Below, in pieces: positions 1-9,160 of a DNA stretch of 64,000 nucleotides. Numbering within the stretch: the stretch's first letter is position 1; each line of letters begins with the position of its first letter. The notes under the pieces were generated by a model. The model worked only from the letters and a program-made list of their open reading frames with translations, was not told where the DNA came from and made no database searches. The position numbers and the translations under genes are program-made. Source of the stretch: CATOSP01 sp965205385 (GTDB lineage: Bacteria > Chloroflexota > Dehalococcoidia > Lucifugimonadales > UBA3495); the NCBI GenBank assembly GCA_965205385.1, contig CBDBGS010000008.1:1-64000 (forward strand), in the 5' to 3' direction.

Positions 1-1
1 A

Positions 2-1229
2 GGCGTCGATATAGCCGAGGCCCACGGACTCGCGGTGCATTCAGAAGCGAGGACAGTATGTCCTGGCACACCTTGTCTGTTCTTCACCGGATTCGCCACA
101 AGCTCCGCCATTTTAGAGCAACTCTCAAGCGGCGGAACACAGGATATTCTGGGTACTGGTGAAAGTTATGGTATGACCCGACTGCTGACTAAGGATAAAT
201 TCCTAGACTGTGTCGAACGACTAAAATCCTTGAACACCGAACTATCAACGCTCGAAACAATCAAGATCGACGTATCCGGTAGCAAATCCAGCCTAGATCA
301 TATTGACGAACGTGCTTTGCGATTGCTTGCAAGGCGACTCCGAGGAACGAGGATTGAAGCCAGTTCTTTAGGCGGGCAATCTGGTGCTCAAGCATTGAGA
401 ACAAGTGTCAAGGACAACCACGGTCGCACCGTCGCCTCCTTCTTCGCGAAGGTTGGTTTGCGAAATAAAAATGCAGGAAGAACGGCAGAATTATCATCAA
501 TACGTCAGTCCGCTTCTTGGGATGGGAAATTATCCTGCGCTAGTCCGTGAAATAGAAGCGGGTATTGGTAAACGGGAAGCCCTTTTCTATCAACTAGCCG
601 CTGAGTACACGAAGAGTTTGTTTGATATCTTGAAAGTGAGTGAAAGTTCTGCAGTAGCTCTTGTCGAAGCCTTGCGTGACATTTTGGCGCCTTGGAAGCA
701 ACTTAGTGAAAAGAGAGTCTTTCGCATACGTGACCTTAGAACACAACGCATCGACGACTCAGTATTTCTGCCTTATCGCGGTGCTCTTGGCTCGACAGAA
801 GGGTTTGAGGAAATCGAGAGGGAGATGTCAACAAGCTGCCAGCACGGCGACTTACATGGATTCAACGTTCTCTGCAATGAGTCCGGAAAGGCTATAGTTA
901 TAGATTTCGGCAACGTGGGTCCTGCACCAAGCTGCATCGACCCGATAATACTGGAGCTTTCTATCTTATTCCATAGCGATAGCCCGTTCCGGAGCGACTC
1001 GTGGCCGACGAATCAGCAGGCAAAGGCGTGGTTCAACCTTGAAGAGTACCTGCAAGGATGTCCTGTCCCAGCATTCATCAAACAGTGCCGAGAGTGGGCC
1101 AAAGAGGCAGGCGGACCGGCTGATTTTCCGCCGGTCGTGTACGCAGAAGCGGTTCGCCAGCTGAAGTATGAGGACACGAACCATGAGCGAGCTTTGGGGA
1201 TCGCTCATGCCGCGATGCAGAACGTGTAG
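2..1229 (+). pseudogene. Receiver domain fused to APH-like kinase, frameshifted, 5' partial
   Basis: The frame is open from the window edge, so the start lies upstream. The first part resembles the C-terminal half of a response-regulator receiver (a TPCLFFTGF-like strand, then a Lys in LLTKDKF). A middle region of unknown fold follows, then a phosphotransferase domain of the aminoglycoside kinase/choline kinase type, with the catalytic loop HGDLHGFNVL near 842-870 and the metal-binding IDFGN near 901. The two halves lie in different frames and meet near 462-475, at a short A run (aataaaaat). Either the gene is broken there or one base is an assembly error. Receiver-kinase fusions of this kind occur in bacterial signalling and conflict systems; the substrate cannot be told. 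Confidence 0.6.
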
Positions 1230-1448
1230 AAATCAAGACCATATTTGACAGATGCGAATCAACTTCTAGCGAGGAATTGTAGGGCGATCACTGAATCTGC
1301 TCCCCGAAACCTGATACAGCCATAACGCGAGTCTTGTGGGATGACCTAAACCGCAAGGAGAAGGTGTGGTCTTGCCCCATTTCCTGTACCAGGCATAGTG
1401 CGAGTTTTGCGGGTTAATCCGCCGTTTGTGCCAATACGGCAGGTTTCC

Positions 1449-2690
1449 CTAAACCAAAGCCAAGATGAAATACGCAGACGCAAAGGGTAAATTTGTGAGG
1501 GAACTGGGCTAGCTGGTCTCAGGAGTAGCGGGGGGTTGGTGATGGGTGTGAGGGAGATAGACTGGTCTCTGGAACAATGGCAGGTGGGAGTCAAGGATTT
1601 GCGTCGGCGGATGATTCTGGCGCCCACACCCAGGGAGCGGGAGCGGTGGTACGCCATCTGGCTCTTGGCGCAGGGCTGGACAGCAACGGCCACGGCGGAG
1701 GCGCTGGAGCGGGACCCCCACACCATAGGACGGTGGGCTTCGGTTTTCGGCGAGGGAGGGCCGGCGGCCTTGATATTCGAGCAGACCGGTGGTTCCCCCC
1801 CCGTCCTTGACGAGACGCAGCAGGAGGAGTTGAAAGGGGCGGTAGGGCAACCGCCCGCTGAGGCGGGCATCGAACTGGCCAACTGGTATTGGAAATGAGT
1901 CCGGCAGTTTGTCTTGGAACGGTTCGGGGTCAGTTTGAGCCGCAGCAGTTGCCTGAACTGGCTGCACCGGTTGGGATTTGCCTTCAAGCGTCCCAAGAAG
2001 CGTCTGCTCAAGGCGGATGAGGGCAAGCGGGAGGCCTTCGTGGCGGAGTATGCCGCCCTGAGAGAGGAGGCCCAACGGACCGGAGCCAGGATATTCTTTG
2101 CCGATGAGGCCCACTTCCGGGCCGATGCAGAGTTGCGGGGCAAGTGGATACTGAGAGGAGAGGCTGCGCTGGTGGACTCGACCAGTCCGCGGTATGGGGA
2201 GAAGGCCAGCTATTATTCGGCGGTGTGCCTGGAGACGGGTGAGGTGGAGTGGATGGAGTTGCAGGGGAACAGCAACGCCGGGACCTCGGTTGACTTCCTG
2301 AAGCAACTGAGGGGAAAACACCCTGAGCCGATGCGGGTCATCTGGGACAATGCCCCGGCCCACCGTGGGGAGGCGATGCGGGAGTACCTCAGGACGCCTG
2401 GGCTGGAGTTGAGGCTGGTGAACCTGCCGGGGTACAGCCCGGATTTCAATGCCGATGAGGCCATCTGGGGCTGGACGAGAGAGGAGGCCACCGGCAATCT
2501 GTGCTTGGGAAGCAGGGAGATGGTGCAGGAGAAGGTCGGCAAATTCCTTGCCGGACTGGCCAGCCGCAAAGACGAGGTGAGACGGCGGTGCCGGACAGTC
2601 CTGCAATCAAGAGCCGAGGCATTCCATACAGCCTCCCGCCCCGATTCCCAGCCTCCGTCAAATGCACATCCCACCTTGGCTTTGGTTTAG
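1449..2690 (+). mobile_element. IS630-family element, copy 1 (nonsense-mutated)
   Basis: The element runs between inverted repeats CTAAACCAAAGCCAAG (left) and CTTGGCTTTGGTTTAG (right), with TA at both outer edges, the IS630 target. It carries one transposase reading frame with an in-frame stop. A close, uninterrupted copy lies at 51407-52653, and a decayed third copy at 8384-8882. Three short elements with the same ends lie at 22252, 24185 and 57035. Confidence 0.85.
1536..2690 (+). pseudogene. IS630-family transposase with in-frame TGA
   Basis: The reading frame starts at TTG/GTG/ATG codons near 1536-1544 and ends inside the right inverted repeat. It has an N-terminal helix-turn-helix (ALERDPHTIGRW region) and a DDE domain: FFADEAHFRAD (first Asp), VIWDNAPAHRG (second Asp) and YSPDFNADEAIWGW (catalytic Glu). 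Codon 1896-1898 is TGA; the homologous codon in the copy at 51494 is GGA (Gly), so a single G-to-T change explains the stop. The two halves are in the same frame. Unless the TGA is read through, this copy is inactive but could use transposase from the intact copy. Confidence 0.85.
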
Positions 2691-2739
2691 GTAGGCTGGC
2701 GTTTGTCCAACACTCTGGGAGCGGGCTTTTGCACCGAGG

Positions 2740-3045
2740 TTCTGGGGTAGGTGCTGGCCTGCGGCAAGGCGGAGGTGTTCAACACTGGCCAAGGCAGCTA
2801 GTTCACCAGCTTGGAGTTCACCCGCGTGCTGCGGAGGTATGGGATTAGGATCGGCCTGGAGGAGAAGGAGCAGGTACAAGGACAACATCTTCGTGGAGCG
2901 GCTGTGGCTGGCTTTGAATTAGGAGGCAGGTCTACCTGAAGGTCCACACTAACAAGATTGAGGCCCGCAATGGGGTGCCAGAATACCTCCGGTTCTACAA
3001 CGAGCGGAGGCCGCATCAGGCCCTTGGCCACCGGACATGGGCGGG
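2740..3045 (+). pseudogene. IS3-family orfB (integrase core) 3' relic
   Basis: Translation in shifting frames gives fragments of the C-terminal half of an IS3-type transposase: an EVFNTGQGS-like segment, FTSLEFTRVL, a DNIFVERLW segment and the family end FYNERRPHQALGHRTW. Stops and shifts interrupt it. No orfA and no complete ends remain. It sits directly downstream of the IS630 copy. Confidence 0.7.
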
Positions 3046-3047
3046 GC

Positions 3048-3232
3048 ATTGTGGCCTAATCCTCTCCAACCGATGGGGGTCCACCTCACTTCTGCGAGGA
3101 GCCTGTTGAAGAGGATGAGGAACTGAAGGAAAAGACGTGCCCGGAGCAACCAGTCTTGGTATCATACGGAGAAGTACAGGAGATCCACTTAATTGTGGCC
3201 TAATCCTGTCCAGCCTATGGGGCCCACCTCAG
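3048..3232. repeat. Two imperfect 41-43 bp direct repeats
   Basis: The stretch beginning attgtggcctaatcct at 3048-3090 recurs at 3192-3232 with about five mismatches. They flank about 100 bp of unassigned DNA just after the IS3 relic. They may be terminal sequences of a lost IS copy. I see no gene here. Confidence 0.55.
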
Positions 3233-3302
3233 CGGTGCCGGGGAAGCTGATGGCCTAGGAAATAAGAGTGAGTAACGCTGAGAATCCGATGGAGACCATC
3301 GT

Positions 3303-4127
3303 ATGAGCAGCCTTACAACGGTGGACAAACGATATCTCGAGACTGTCTTGAATATGGCCGGCGGTTACGTTCAGGATTTCTCAGATAGGACATTCGAAGA
3401 GTTTTTCAATCGCTATAGCGTCAACATTCACGGTGCGAAGTATCAGACCTATGGGACATCCAAAGCCAGAAAGATGCGCGCATTTTGGGAGCAGGAGCCC
3501 GACGACCTCGTCGGACGTGTTTTGTCCGAATTGCTTGACAACTACGAGGCGTCTTGCGACCTGAACGGACGAGAACGAGATACCGTCTCCCTCGGAAAAA
3601 GCCGTGAGATTGTAGCAAGGCTATCCGGAAAGTCCCCTGAAACGAATTCCGTGAGTGACGAAGGGTTCCTCAACAAGGAATTTGAGATACCGAACCTTCA
3701 GAAGTTACCGGTGGACTTTGCCGTGGCCGAGATAATTGAAGAAAGATTAGGGGAAGCGCGATCATGTCTTTTCCACGGCGCGTATCTGTCAGCTATTTTT
3801 CAGTGTGGCAGCGTCTTGGAGGCAGTTCTCCTTGGGGCGGCTCAAAATGAGCCGGAAAAATTCAACCGGTCATCCGGCAGTCCAAAACTCGAAGGTAAAG
3901 TAAAACCATTCTATAACTGGACTTTGTCTGAATTCATCAATGTGGGATATGATGTAGGACTTGTGAAGCTGGACGTTCAGAAATTCAGTCACGGGTTGCG
4001 AGATTTCAGGAATTATATTCACCCTTACGAGCAGATAGCATCTGGCTTCAGGCCGGACGAACACACGGCCAAGGTTTGCTTCCAAGTGCTCAAAGCCGCT
4101 TTGGCCGACGTTGCAGGAGACCGGTAA
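3303..4127 (+). CDS. Abortive-infection-like protein (AbiJ-N-like plus HEPN-like C-terminus)
   Basis: 274 aa, ATG start. The N-terminal 85 residues (GGYVQDFSDRTFEEFF, then SKARKMRAFWEQE) match my memory of the AbiJ N-terminal/abortive-infection family. The C-terminal 130 residues are helical and end with GLRDFRNYIHPYEQ, which fits the Rx4-6H motif of HEPN ribonucleases. The family role, known from other members, is RNA cleavage or other growth arrest on phage infection; here that is inference. The next gene, a DUF433 antitoxin, starts 10 bases after the stop, so the genes may be co-transcribed. GC content is visibly lower than in the neighbouring IS, which suggests transfer. Confidence 0.6.
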   Translation: MSSLTTVDKRYLETVLNMAGGYVQDFSDRTFEEFFNRYSVNIHGAKYQTYGTSKARKMRAFWEQEPDDLVGRVLSELLDNYEASCDLNGRERDTVSLGKSREIVARLSGKSPETNSVSDEGFLNKEFEIPNLQKLPVDFAVAEIIEERLGEARSCLFHGAYLSAIFQCGSVLEAVLLGAAQNEPEKFNRSSGSPKLEGKVKPFYNWTLSEFINVGYDVGLVKLDVQKFSHGLRDFRNYIHPYEQIASGFRPDEHTAKVCFQVLKAALADVAGDR

Positions 4128-4137
4128 TAGCTATACT

Positions 4138-4461
4138 ATGACCACCCTCACCGAATCCGACGTCGAGGACGCCGACTTTGAGTGGGTGTCCGGTTTCGGC
4201 TATTTCGCACTTTGCGCTTCGAAGGGGAAACTAATGGATTGGCGGGACTACATATCTTCTGACCCTGAGGTCTGCCATGGTACGGCCTGTATCACGGGTG
4301 CGCGGGTTATGGTAACTGTCATCTTGGACAACTTGGCAGATGGACTGAACGTAGAGGACATCATCAATAGCTATCCGTCAGTGTCCCGAGAAGCAGTGCA
4401 GGCAACTCTTCAGTACGCTGCCGAGCTGGCCCGGGATCGCATAGTGCCTTCGCCGCGATAG
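4138..4461 (+). CDS. DUF433 antitoxin-like protein (VapB45-type)
   Basis: 107 aa from the first in-frame ATG (MTTLTESDVED). The C-terminal 75 residues have the DUF433 pattern: DPEVCHGTACITGARV, a helix VILDNLADGLNVEDII, then YPSVSREAVQATLQYAAEL. This wHTH-like family pairs with DUF5615 PIN-like toxins, and such a gene follows directly. It probably binds and neutralises the toxin and represses the operon; no operator is evident to me. Confidence 0.8.
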   Translation: MTTLTESDVEDADFEWVSGFGYFALCASKGKLMDWRDYISSDPEVCHGTACITGARVMVTVILDNLADGLNVEDIINSYPSVSREAVQATLQYAAELARDRIVPSPR

Positions 4462-4468
4462 GCAATAC

Positions 4469-4819
4469 GTGCGGTTCAAGTTAGACGAGAACCTGCCCAA
4501 CGAGATGGCCGGACTCTTTGCCGAAGCGGGACACGATGCGGTCACTGTGGTTGACCAACGAATGAGTGGAGCAGAAGACTCTGACCTCGCCGCTATTTGC
4601 CTAAGCGAGGGCCGCATCCTCATGACTTTGGACCTGGACTTCACCGACGTTAGGGCCTACCCGCCCCAGCACTATCCTGGGATAGTGGTCTTCCGTCTAA
4701 GCAGACAATCACGGGATTACTTGCTAGAAATTGGAACTGGCCTGCTTCTTGAGTTGACCACCTCCTTGCGAGGCCAACTGTGGATTGTAGAAGACTCGCG
4801 GATTCGCATTCGAGAGTAA
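4469..4819 (+). CDS. DUF5615 PIN-like ribonuclease toxin
   Basis: 116 aa with a GTG start, 8 bases after the DUF433 stop. It opens with the family hallmark KLDENLPNEM. The acidic residues of the PIN-like site are visible in LDENLP, in the GAEDSDLA motif and in MTLDLDFTD. The length is normal for DUF5615. PIN-like toxins of this group are metal-dependent RNases paired with DUF433 antitoxins, so 4138 and 4469 form a type II toxin-antitoxin module. The frame looks intact. Confidence 0.85.
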   Translation: MRFKLDENLPNEMAGLFAEAGHDAVTVVDQRMSGAEDSDLAAICLSEGRILMTLDLDFTDVRAYPPQHYPGIVVFRLSRQSRDYLLEIGTGLLLELTTSLRGQLWIVEDSRIRIRE

Positions 4820-5099
4820 CCGATGACCACACTCATCGTTGCCGATGTTGAGGCCAGCGCACTTTCTTGGTCATCGGACCTCAACTGGCAGATGGCCCGC
4901 GGCCCCGACATGCGCCGGACGCAGAGCGGGCGACTACAGTCAGGTTGTTCTGGAGCAGCGCCTGCTGGACTCCCGGCCCGGTTGGACCCGTCGCTTTCGG
5001 CCTCGGTGCTCGACGATGCCCTGCGCCGACCGACCTGTCTGAGGGAGCACCCAAGCAAGACAATGAAGTTTGGGCCTTGTTGAGTTGACCGGGTCCACC

Positions 5100-5333
5100 T
5101 TAGACCTGGTGAGTGACGAATTTCCCTTCGTGAGAACCAGCGAACACCAACCGGCTTACCGATAACCCCACCTCCTCGTAAATCTCCCGAGTCACAGCAG
5201 TCGCACTGGTTTCACCGGCGTGAATCCGGCCACCTGGTAACCCAAAGTCCCTCCCGCGCCTCTCCCGGACCAACAGGACCTTACCGTCCCGTACGATCAC
5301 CCCAGTCGCTCTTGAATATTTCTCCCTAACCAT
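5100..5333 (-). pseudogene. Nudix hydrolase, C-terminally truncated
   Basis: 77 aa from an ATG at 5333. The Nudix box is complete: GGRIHAGE, seven residues, then REIYEEVGL, matching GX5EX7REUXEEXGU. Nudix proteins are usually 130-160 aa; this frame stops shortly after the box, so the C-terminal half has been lost, probably by the rearrangement that brought in the DNA at 4820-5100. It might still fold, but I treat it as a remnant. The 280 bases downstream (4820-5099) hold no gene I recognise. Confidence 0.7.
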
Positions 5334-5354
5334 CAGGCTCCCTTCTTGTTGACC

Positions 5355-5795
5355 CTACACATAGGAAGGGGCGATAAGGATCTCGCATAACGCGCCGAAT
5401 TTTCGACGGATGGCAATCTCATCTGGTCCCACCAGTCCCTTTTCCCCAACGATCAACGTGTGCGCCGGGTTATCAGGAAGGACGCCATGTCCGATGATCG
5501 GATCGTATCGGACCCTCTGATTCAGGAAGACACACAATGAGGTGTCCACGGATACAACTCCGTGGAGAGGCCGGCCCCGTTTTGTATTCTCTGGAGTGGA
5601 TAGAGCTTCCCAGTCCATGCTAAGTTCCGGATCCGCGAATTGAGAGCGCGCTGGGCGACCTCGCCTCCAGTGATCTGGGTGGATGAACCGGAAGAACCGC
5701 TCCCAGGGATCGAACCATTCATTGCAACCTGGGCCGTAAGTTACGCCATTCGCCGGTTGGGCAAGAGCCTTCGGATAATCCGCTGGGGCGTCCAT
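5355..5795 (-). CDS. Conserved hypothetical protein, third gene of TIGR04255 operon
   Basis: 146 aa, ATG at 5795, overlapping the end of the upstream gene by 55 bases in another frame, so translation may be coupled. It has a DPELSMDWEAL-like motif, a conserved Cys in VDTSLCVFL, and a DNPAHTLIVG segment. I recognise no catalytic motif. It follows a hypothetical protein and a TIGR04255 protein in the same order, which suggests a functional cassette. Confidence 0.6.
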   Translation of the reverse strand: MDAPADYPKALAQPANGVTYGPGCNEWFDPWERFFRFIHPDHWRRGRPARSQFADPELSMDWEALSTPENTKRGRPLHGVVSVDTSLCVFLNQRVRYDPIIGHGVLPDNPAHTLIVGEKGLVGPDEIAIRRKFGALCEILIAPSYV

Positions 5796-6322
5796 GTATA
5801 ACCAATTTCTCCCAGTGTCTCTATTTCGCGCGAGTCGGGGCCGACTTCGACGAGGAGGAAAGCGATCGGGTCCTCCATCGAGGTAGGCACGTCCACGATA
5901 AGCTCCCTACCTTCGGATGTCTCCCATTCAAGGACCAACCTCCCGTCGAACGCGACGTCGATGAATGGGTGCGGCAGGGTGCCACCGCCTTCGGTGAAAG
6001 CCCACCGCAAGAGCCACTTGGCCATCTCGACGGTATGTAGGGGTACTTGCGCCGTGCCCTGGTCATCCCAATTTGGGTGCAGACCAGCCAGGTATTCAAG
6101 CCGTTGCTCTACCGCTGGCGGGATGTCTACAAAACATAGCAACGTCGTGGCGCTCGTAAACGTAGCGGACGCTTCTGCAGGGTCTGAATGCGGACTCCCA
6201 GTTCCGGGCGGAACCTGGCTGCTACTCGATTCCCCAGCCTCCGGGATGGGGGATCGCGGGCGCGGGTCGCTGAATGCCCTTGTCTCGGCATCGGAAGGAC
6301 GGACTCGGAGTGTGAGAGACAT
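5741..6322 (-). CDS. Conserved hypothetical protein, second gene of TIGR04255 operon
   Basis: 193 aa, ATG at 6322, three bases after the stop of the TIGR04255 gene. The first 65 residues look disordered (Ser/Pro rich). The folded part has an HPNWDDQG motif, a helix with LLRWAF, then a strand pattern (FIDVAFDGRLVLEWE, GRELIVDV) typical of small proteins with a WD-x-x-G signature and a beta hairpin. I know of no assigned function. It belongs to a minus-strand operon of at least three genes. Confidence 0.65.
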   Translation of the reverse strand: MSLTLRVRPSDAETRAFSDPRPRSPIPEAGESSSSQVPPGTGSPHSDPAEASATFTSATTLLCFVDIPPAVEQRLEYLAGLHPNWDDQGTAQVPLHTVEMAKWLLRWAFTEGGGTLPHPFIDVAFDGRLVLEWETSEGRELIVDVPTSMEDPIAFLLVEVGPDSREIETLGEIGYTWTPQRIIRRLLPNRRMA

Positions 6323-6325
6323 GGT

Positions 6326-7087
6326 CTACTCCTCACCGCCGAACAAGGCCCTAGTCTTGTCCGTCAGACAACCCTCAAACAATTCACCAACCACCGAGTG
6401 GGCACCCTCTAGCCAAGCCTCGGGTCCGTTCAAGTCGACGGCTCCTGGCACGAGGGCGCTGTAATCGATGTCCAATCGCACCATCAGCGACTCGGTAGTC
6501 TCGCCCGCCAGGGTGATCATCTGGACTCGGGCGCTGTCCGCGTCGTCGTTGAAAGGGAAGTCCAACGATATCCTAATGTTTGAATAGTCGTCCGGCAGCC
6601 TCTCCCCTAAGTGGGGGTAGTACTCGAAATAGTCTTCAGGCTCAAAAGGGACCTCGAGAGGAATATCGTTGATGTACCGAAGTCCGGCCCTTTGGATCAG
6701 CGCAGGCGCCGCAGTCTCGATATAGGCGCGGTACGCACGTTGGACAATCTCTCGAAACGCATCCCACCCGGGATACGGCCGATAGTGACTAACAGCCAGT
6801 CGATTGGGCCCGACGACTATCACTCCGTCGTTATCCCCTTCTCGCCAGAACCTTAGGTCCTGCTGCACTGCCATAGGGACTATTTCTCCGGGCGGTGGGA
6901 CCGCGATTGGCAGCCCGACCGAAAACGAGAGCGACGGTTGTGGAGGCGCCTGGATCCTTCGGGGGAACTGGTCCCGCAGTTCACTAAATATCAGACCAGG
7001 GTTGGCGAGATCCCACGGCGTTCCAGGTTGGAAAATGAACTCACACGCCGCCTCGCGTAATGGTGGGTTCTGGTATTGTCGCCTCAT
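6326..7087 (-). CDS. TIGR04255 family protein
   Basis: 253 aa from the ATG at 7087 (MRRQYQNPPLREAACEF), chosen because the family begins with an NPP/APP-x-x-EA-x-CEF motif; the longer frame to 7210 reads into the neighbour. Other family features: a SHYRPYPGWDAF strand-helix, then LRYINDIPL, and a long beta-rich C-terminal half. TIGR04255 proteins are scattered among bacteria, about 260 aa long and of unknown function. Here one leads an operon with two short proteins, and a small coiled-coil membrane protein is encoded upstream. Confidence 0.75.
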   Translation of the reverse strand: MRRQYQNPPLREAACEFIFQPGTPWDLANPGLIFSELRDQFPRRIQAPPQPSLSFSVGLPIAVPPPGEIVPMAVQQDLRFWREGDNDGVIVVGPNRLAVSHYRPYPGWDAFREIVQRAYRAYIETAAPALIQRAGLRYINDIPLEVPFEPEDYFEYYPHLGERLPDDYSNIRISLDFPFNDDADSARVQMITLAGETTESLMVRLDIDYSALVPGAVDLNGPEAWLEGAHSVVGELFEGCLTDKTRALFGGEE

Positions 7088-7122
7088 CTGTTGTTCACAG
7101 CTCACTTGACCTTTTGGATCTC

Positions 7123-7355
7123 TCAACCGGCCGGCAGGGCCAGGACCACTCCTGTCAGTCCCAGGACAGCGGCGATGATGGTCGCCCACGACCCGATGAT
7201 GAGCAGACACGGGGTGTTGAACCGACTGTTGATCTCGTTAAACCGGCTGTTAATCTCGCCGCGGAGAGAGTTCATCTGATCCTGAAGGTTCGACAGCCTC
7301 GCGTCTACCTGCTCGTACTTCCTTCGAGCCGGCTGACTCTTTCCTCCAATGCCAT
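7123..7355 (-). pseudogene. Small coiled-coil protein with one C-terminal membrane segment, frameshifted
   Basis: A strong Shine-Dalgarno (gggagggaag) precedes ATG at 7355, giving MALEERVSRLEG, then the frame shifts near 7310-7320 and continues YEQVDARLSNLQ in the +1 frame. The protein has heptad-like repeats (EINSRFNEINSRFN) and a C-terminal segment LLIIGSWATIIAAVLGL that would span the membrane. The second frame is open up to 7371, but that extension translates the ribosome site. Proteins of this shape are common in Chloroflexota. Either a one-base indel inactivated it or there is an assembly error. Confidence 0.55.
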
Positions 7356-7778
7356 GTCGCTTCCCTCCCACTATCCGACCCTAGGCTTGAGCGGACAAGC
7401 CTTAGAATCGTTGCTTCATCCGCTCCAATTCCTCGTGAGGGCCGGGAACACTCACGTCTTCGGCGAACCCATGGAGGCTCATGCTCGTCTGAATGTAACA
7501 CAGTCTAGGTCTCAGAGCGCGTGTGAAAAATCAGTCAGTCTTCCCATGCCAAACGAATCTAAGAGGCAACAACCATGCTCCAATAGGACTGGCCAAAATA
7601 CTTCAGCAGCAATCCATAAGGGACCTGCCATGCGGGCCTTACAGCTTTACCCTGGCTGAGCCGTAAGCCTGAGATGTCCCCATACCTTGCCGGGGGCAGT
7701 TCGAGTTTTCCGGGTGGATGGTAGATTGGTACAGGCTAGAATAGAAGGGCCAACATTTGACAGGAAGGAGCCTAAACT
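7356..7778. other. Intergenic, no gene seen
   Basis: I find no convincing coding frame, inverted repeat or RNA gene here. A 26-codon minus-strand frame near 7426-7480 (MSLHGFAEDV start) looks like a gene remnant but is too short to support. The last 20 bases carry the Shine-Dalgarno of the DUF805 gene (aggaaggag). Confidence 0.4.
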
Positions 7779-8387
7779 TTGCAGTACGACTCCATGCCCG
7801 AGAGCAAACCGATGATGACCATCCAGGAATCGGTCAAAGTATGCCTGCGAAAGTATGCCGATTTCGGGGGACGGGCCACCCGCGCCGAGTTTTGGTGGTG
7901 GGCGCTGGCTGCGGTCATTGCCGGTCTTGTCTTGGGCGCCGTGGACAGCTTCATCAACGTTTTGGTCGGTGGCTACGCCTACAGCCCCTTCTCCACCATA
8001 TTTTACCTAGCCATCCTGCTGCCGAACCTGGCGGTTACCGCCCGCCGGTTGCATGACATCGGCAAGACAGGGTGGTGGCAATTGGTCTGGCTCCTGCTGG
8101 GCGTGGGAGCCTGGCTCATATTCCTTGTAGTAGTTATATTTTCCCTGGCCAATTACTTGATGGGCGAAGGCTGGAATGTGGGAGAGGAAGGATTCCGCGC
8201 CACCCTGACGTTTGCCAGATTTGCCCCGGCGATATTCGGGTTGACCTTTGCCCTGTTGGTTACCCTGGCGGTGGTTATCTGGGGAATTGTCTGGATGACC
8301 CGGCAGGGAGAGGCCGGCCCAAGCCGCTACGGACCCGACCCACGGACCCTGGAAGAAACACACCCTGCCGGCGGCGTTTTTACCTAG
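7779..8387 (+). CDS. DUF805 family inner-membrane protein
   Basis: 202 aa from TTG 7779, chosen because aggaaggag lies 8 bases upstream; ATG codons at 7794 and 7812 are alternatives without a good site. The family start is clear: VCLRKYADFGGRATRAEFWWW, followed by a first membrane segment, the signature LAVTARRLHDIGKTGWW and three more hydrophobic segments. DUF805 proteins are small polytopic membrane proteins of unknown role. The stop codon lies within the inverted repeat of an IS630 relic, so the original C-terminus may have been changed. Confidence 0.8.
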   Translation: MQYDSMPESKPMMTIQESVKVCLRKYADFGGRATRAEFWWWALAAVIAGLVLGAVDSFINVLVGGYAYSPFSTIFYLAILLPNLAVTARRLHDIGKTGWWQLVWLLLGVGAWLIFLVVVIFSLANYLMGEGWNVGEEGFRATLTFARFAPAIFGLTFALLVTLAVVIWGIVWMTRQGEAGPSRYGPDPRTLEETHPAGGVFT

Positions 8388-8882
8388 ACCAAAGCCAAGG
8401 TGGGATGTGCATTTGGGGTGTGCCCGGAAACGGACTGGGAGTGTTGCACCAGCCTTCCGGCCCTTGATGGCAGGACGGTCCGGCAGGGCTGCTCCACCTC
8501 ATCTTTCCGGTTGGTCAGCCTAGCTAGGAAGTGGCTGACCTTCTGCTGCACCCTGACCTTGCCTCCCAGACACAGATTCCCGGTCGCCTCCTCTCTCACC
8601 CAGCCCCAGATTGCCTCATCCGCATGAAGTCCGGGCTGTATCCCGGCAGAGCCTGCCCCGTGAAAACGGGGGTCCACCAGCCCCAGTCCTGGCGTCCGCA
8701 GGTACTCCCACACCGCCTCGCCGCGGTGCGCCGGGGCGTTTCCCAGACCACGTTCAGCGGCCCAGGATGTCTCTCCCTCAGTCGCCTCAGGAAGGCGGTT
8801 GAGGTTCCGCCGTTGCTGTTCCCCTCCAGTTCCATCCATTCCGCCTCACAGGTCTCCAGGCACACCGCCGGGTAGTAGCTGG
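8384..8882 (-). mobile_element. IS630-family relic (third copy), truncated and shifted
   Basis: The left edge is the family end (ctagaccaaagccaaggtgg). Reading the minus strand gives the C-terminal half of the same transposase in two frames: EWMELEGNSN, then PAHRGEAVWEYLRTPGL, then DEAIWGWVREEATGNL. The N-terminal half and other end are missing, replaced by the IS21 element. A 26-bp palindromic insert interrupts the gene between EYLRTPGL and YSPDF-equivalent codons. Confidence 0.75.
8647..8672. repeat. 26-bp palindrome-containing insert, copy 1
   Basis: Core ccccgtgaaaacgggg (6-bp stem, 4-base loop) flanked by cagagcctg. It replaces six bases of the IS630 transposase relative to the intact copy at 51494. 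A second copy, one base longer, interrupts the ISAs1 transposase at 44991-45018. Confidence 0.65.
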
Positions 8883-9160
8883 TGTCAACGGCGGCGACAA
8901 AACATACCACTGGGGCGGCGGAATGGTGGCTCACCTGCAGGGTGAAGAGGGGCTGCGTTGGAACAGAGAGGGAATATCGGGGAAGATGAAGAGAGGGCCG
9001 ACGGTGGGCTAAACGTCGTCAGGCTCGTCTGGAGGCTGGGAGGTGGAGGTGTAAAAGGCGGAGTTAAAGTGGACCATGCGGGCGGATTGACCAGCTGACA
9101 ATTGGCGGTTGAAAAATGGACCGTCCGCCGCCATCCATAGGTTTGAAGTTGAGCCTATGG

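Noticed and set aside
1896..1898. In-frame TGA as selenocysteine or recoded stop in the IS630 transposase
   Set aside because: The sister copy has GGA at this codon and no SECIS-like structure is evident; a point mutation is simpler.
4823..5083. 86-aa open frame starting like the DUF433 gene (MTTL...)
   Set aside because: Beyond the first residues there is no similarity, no ribosome site and no motif; three overlapping frames are equally open.
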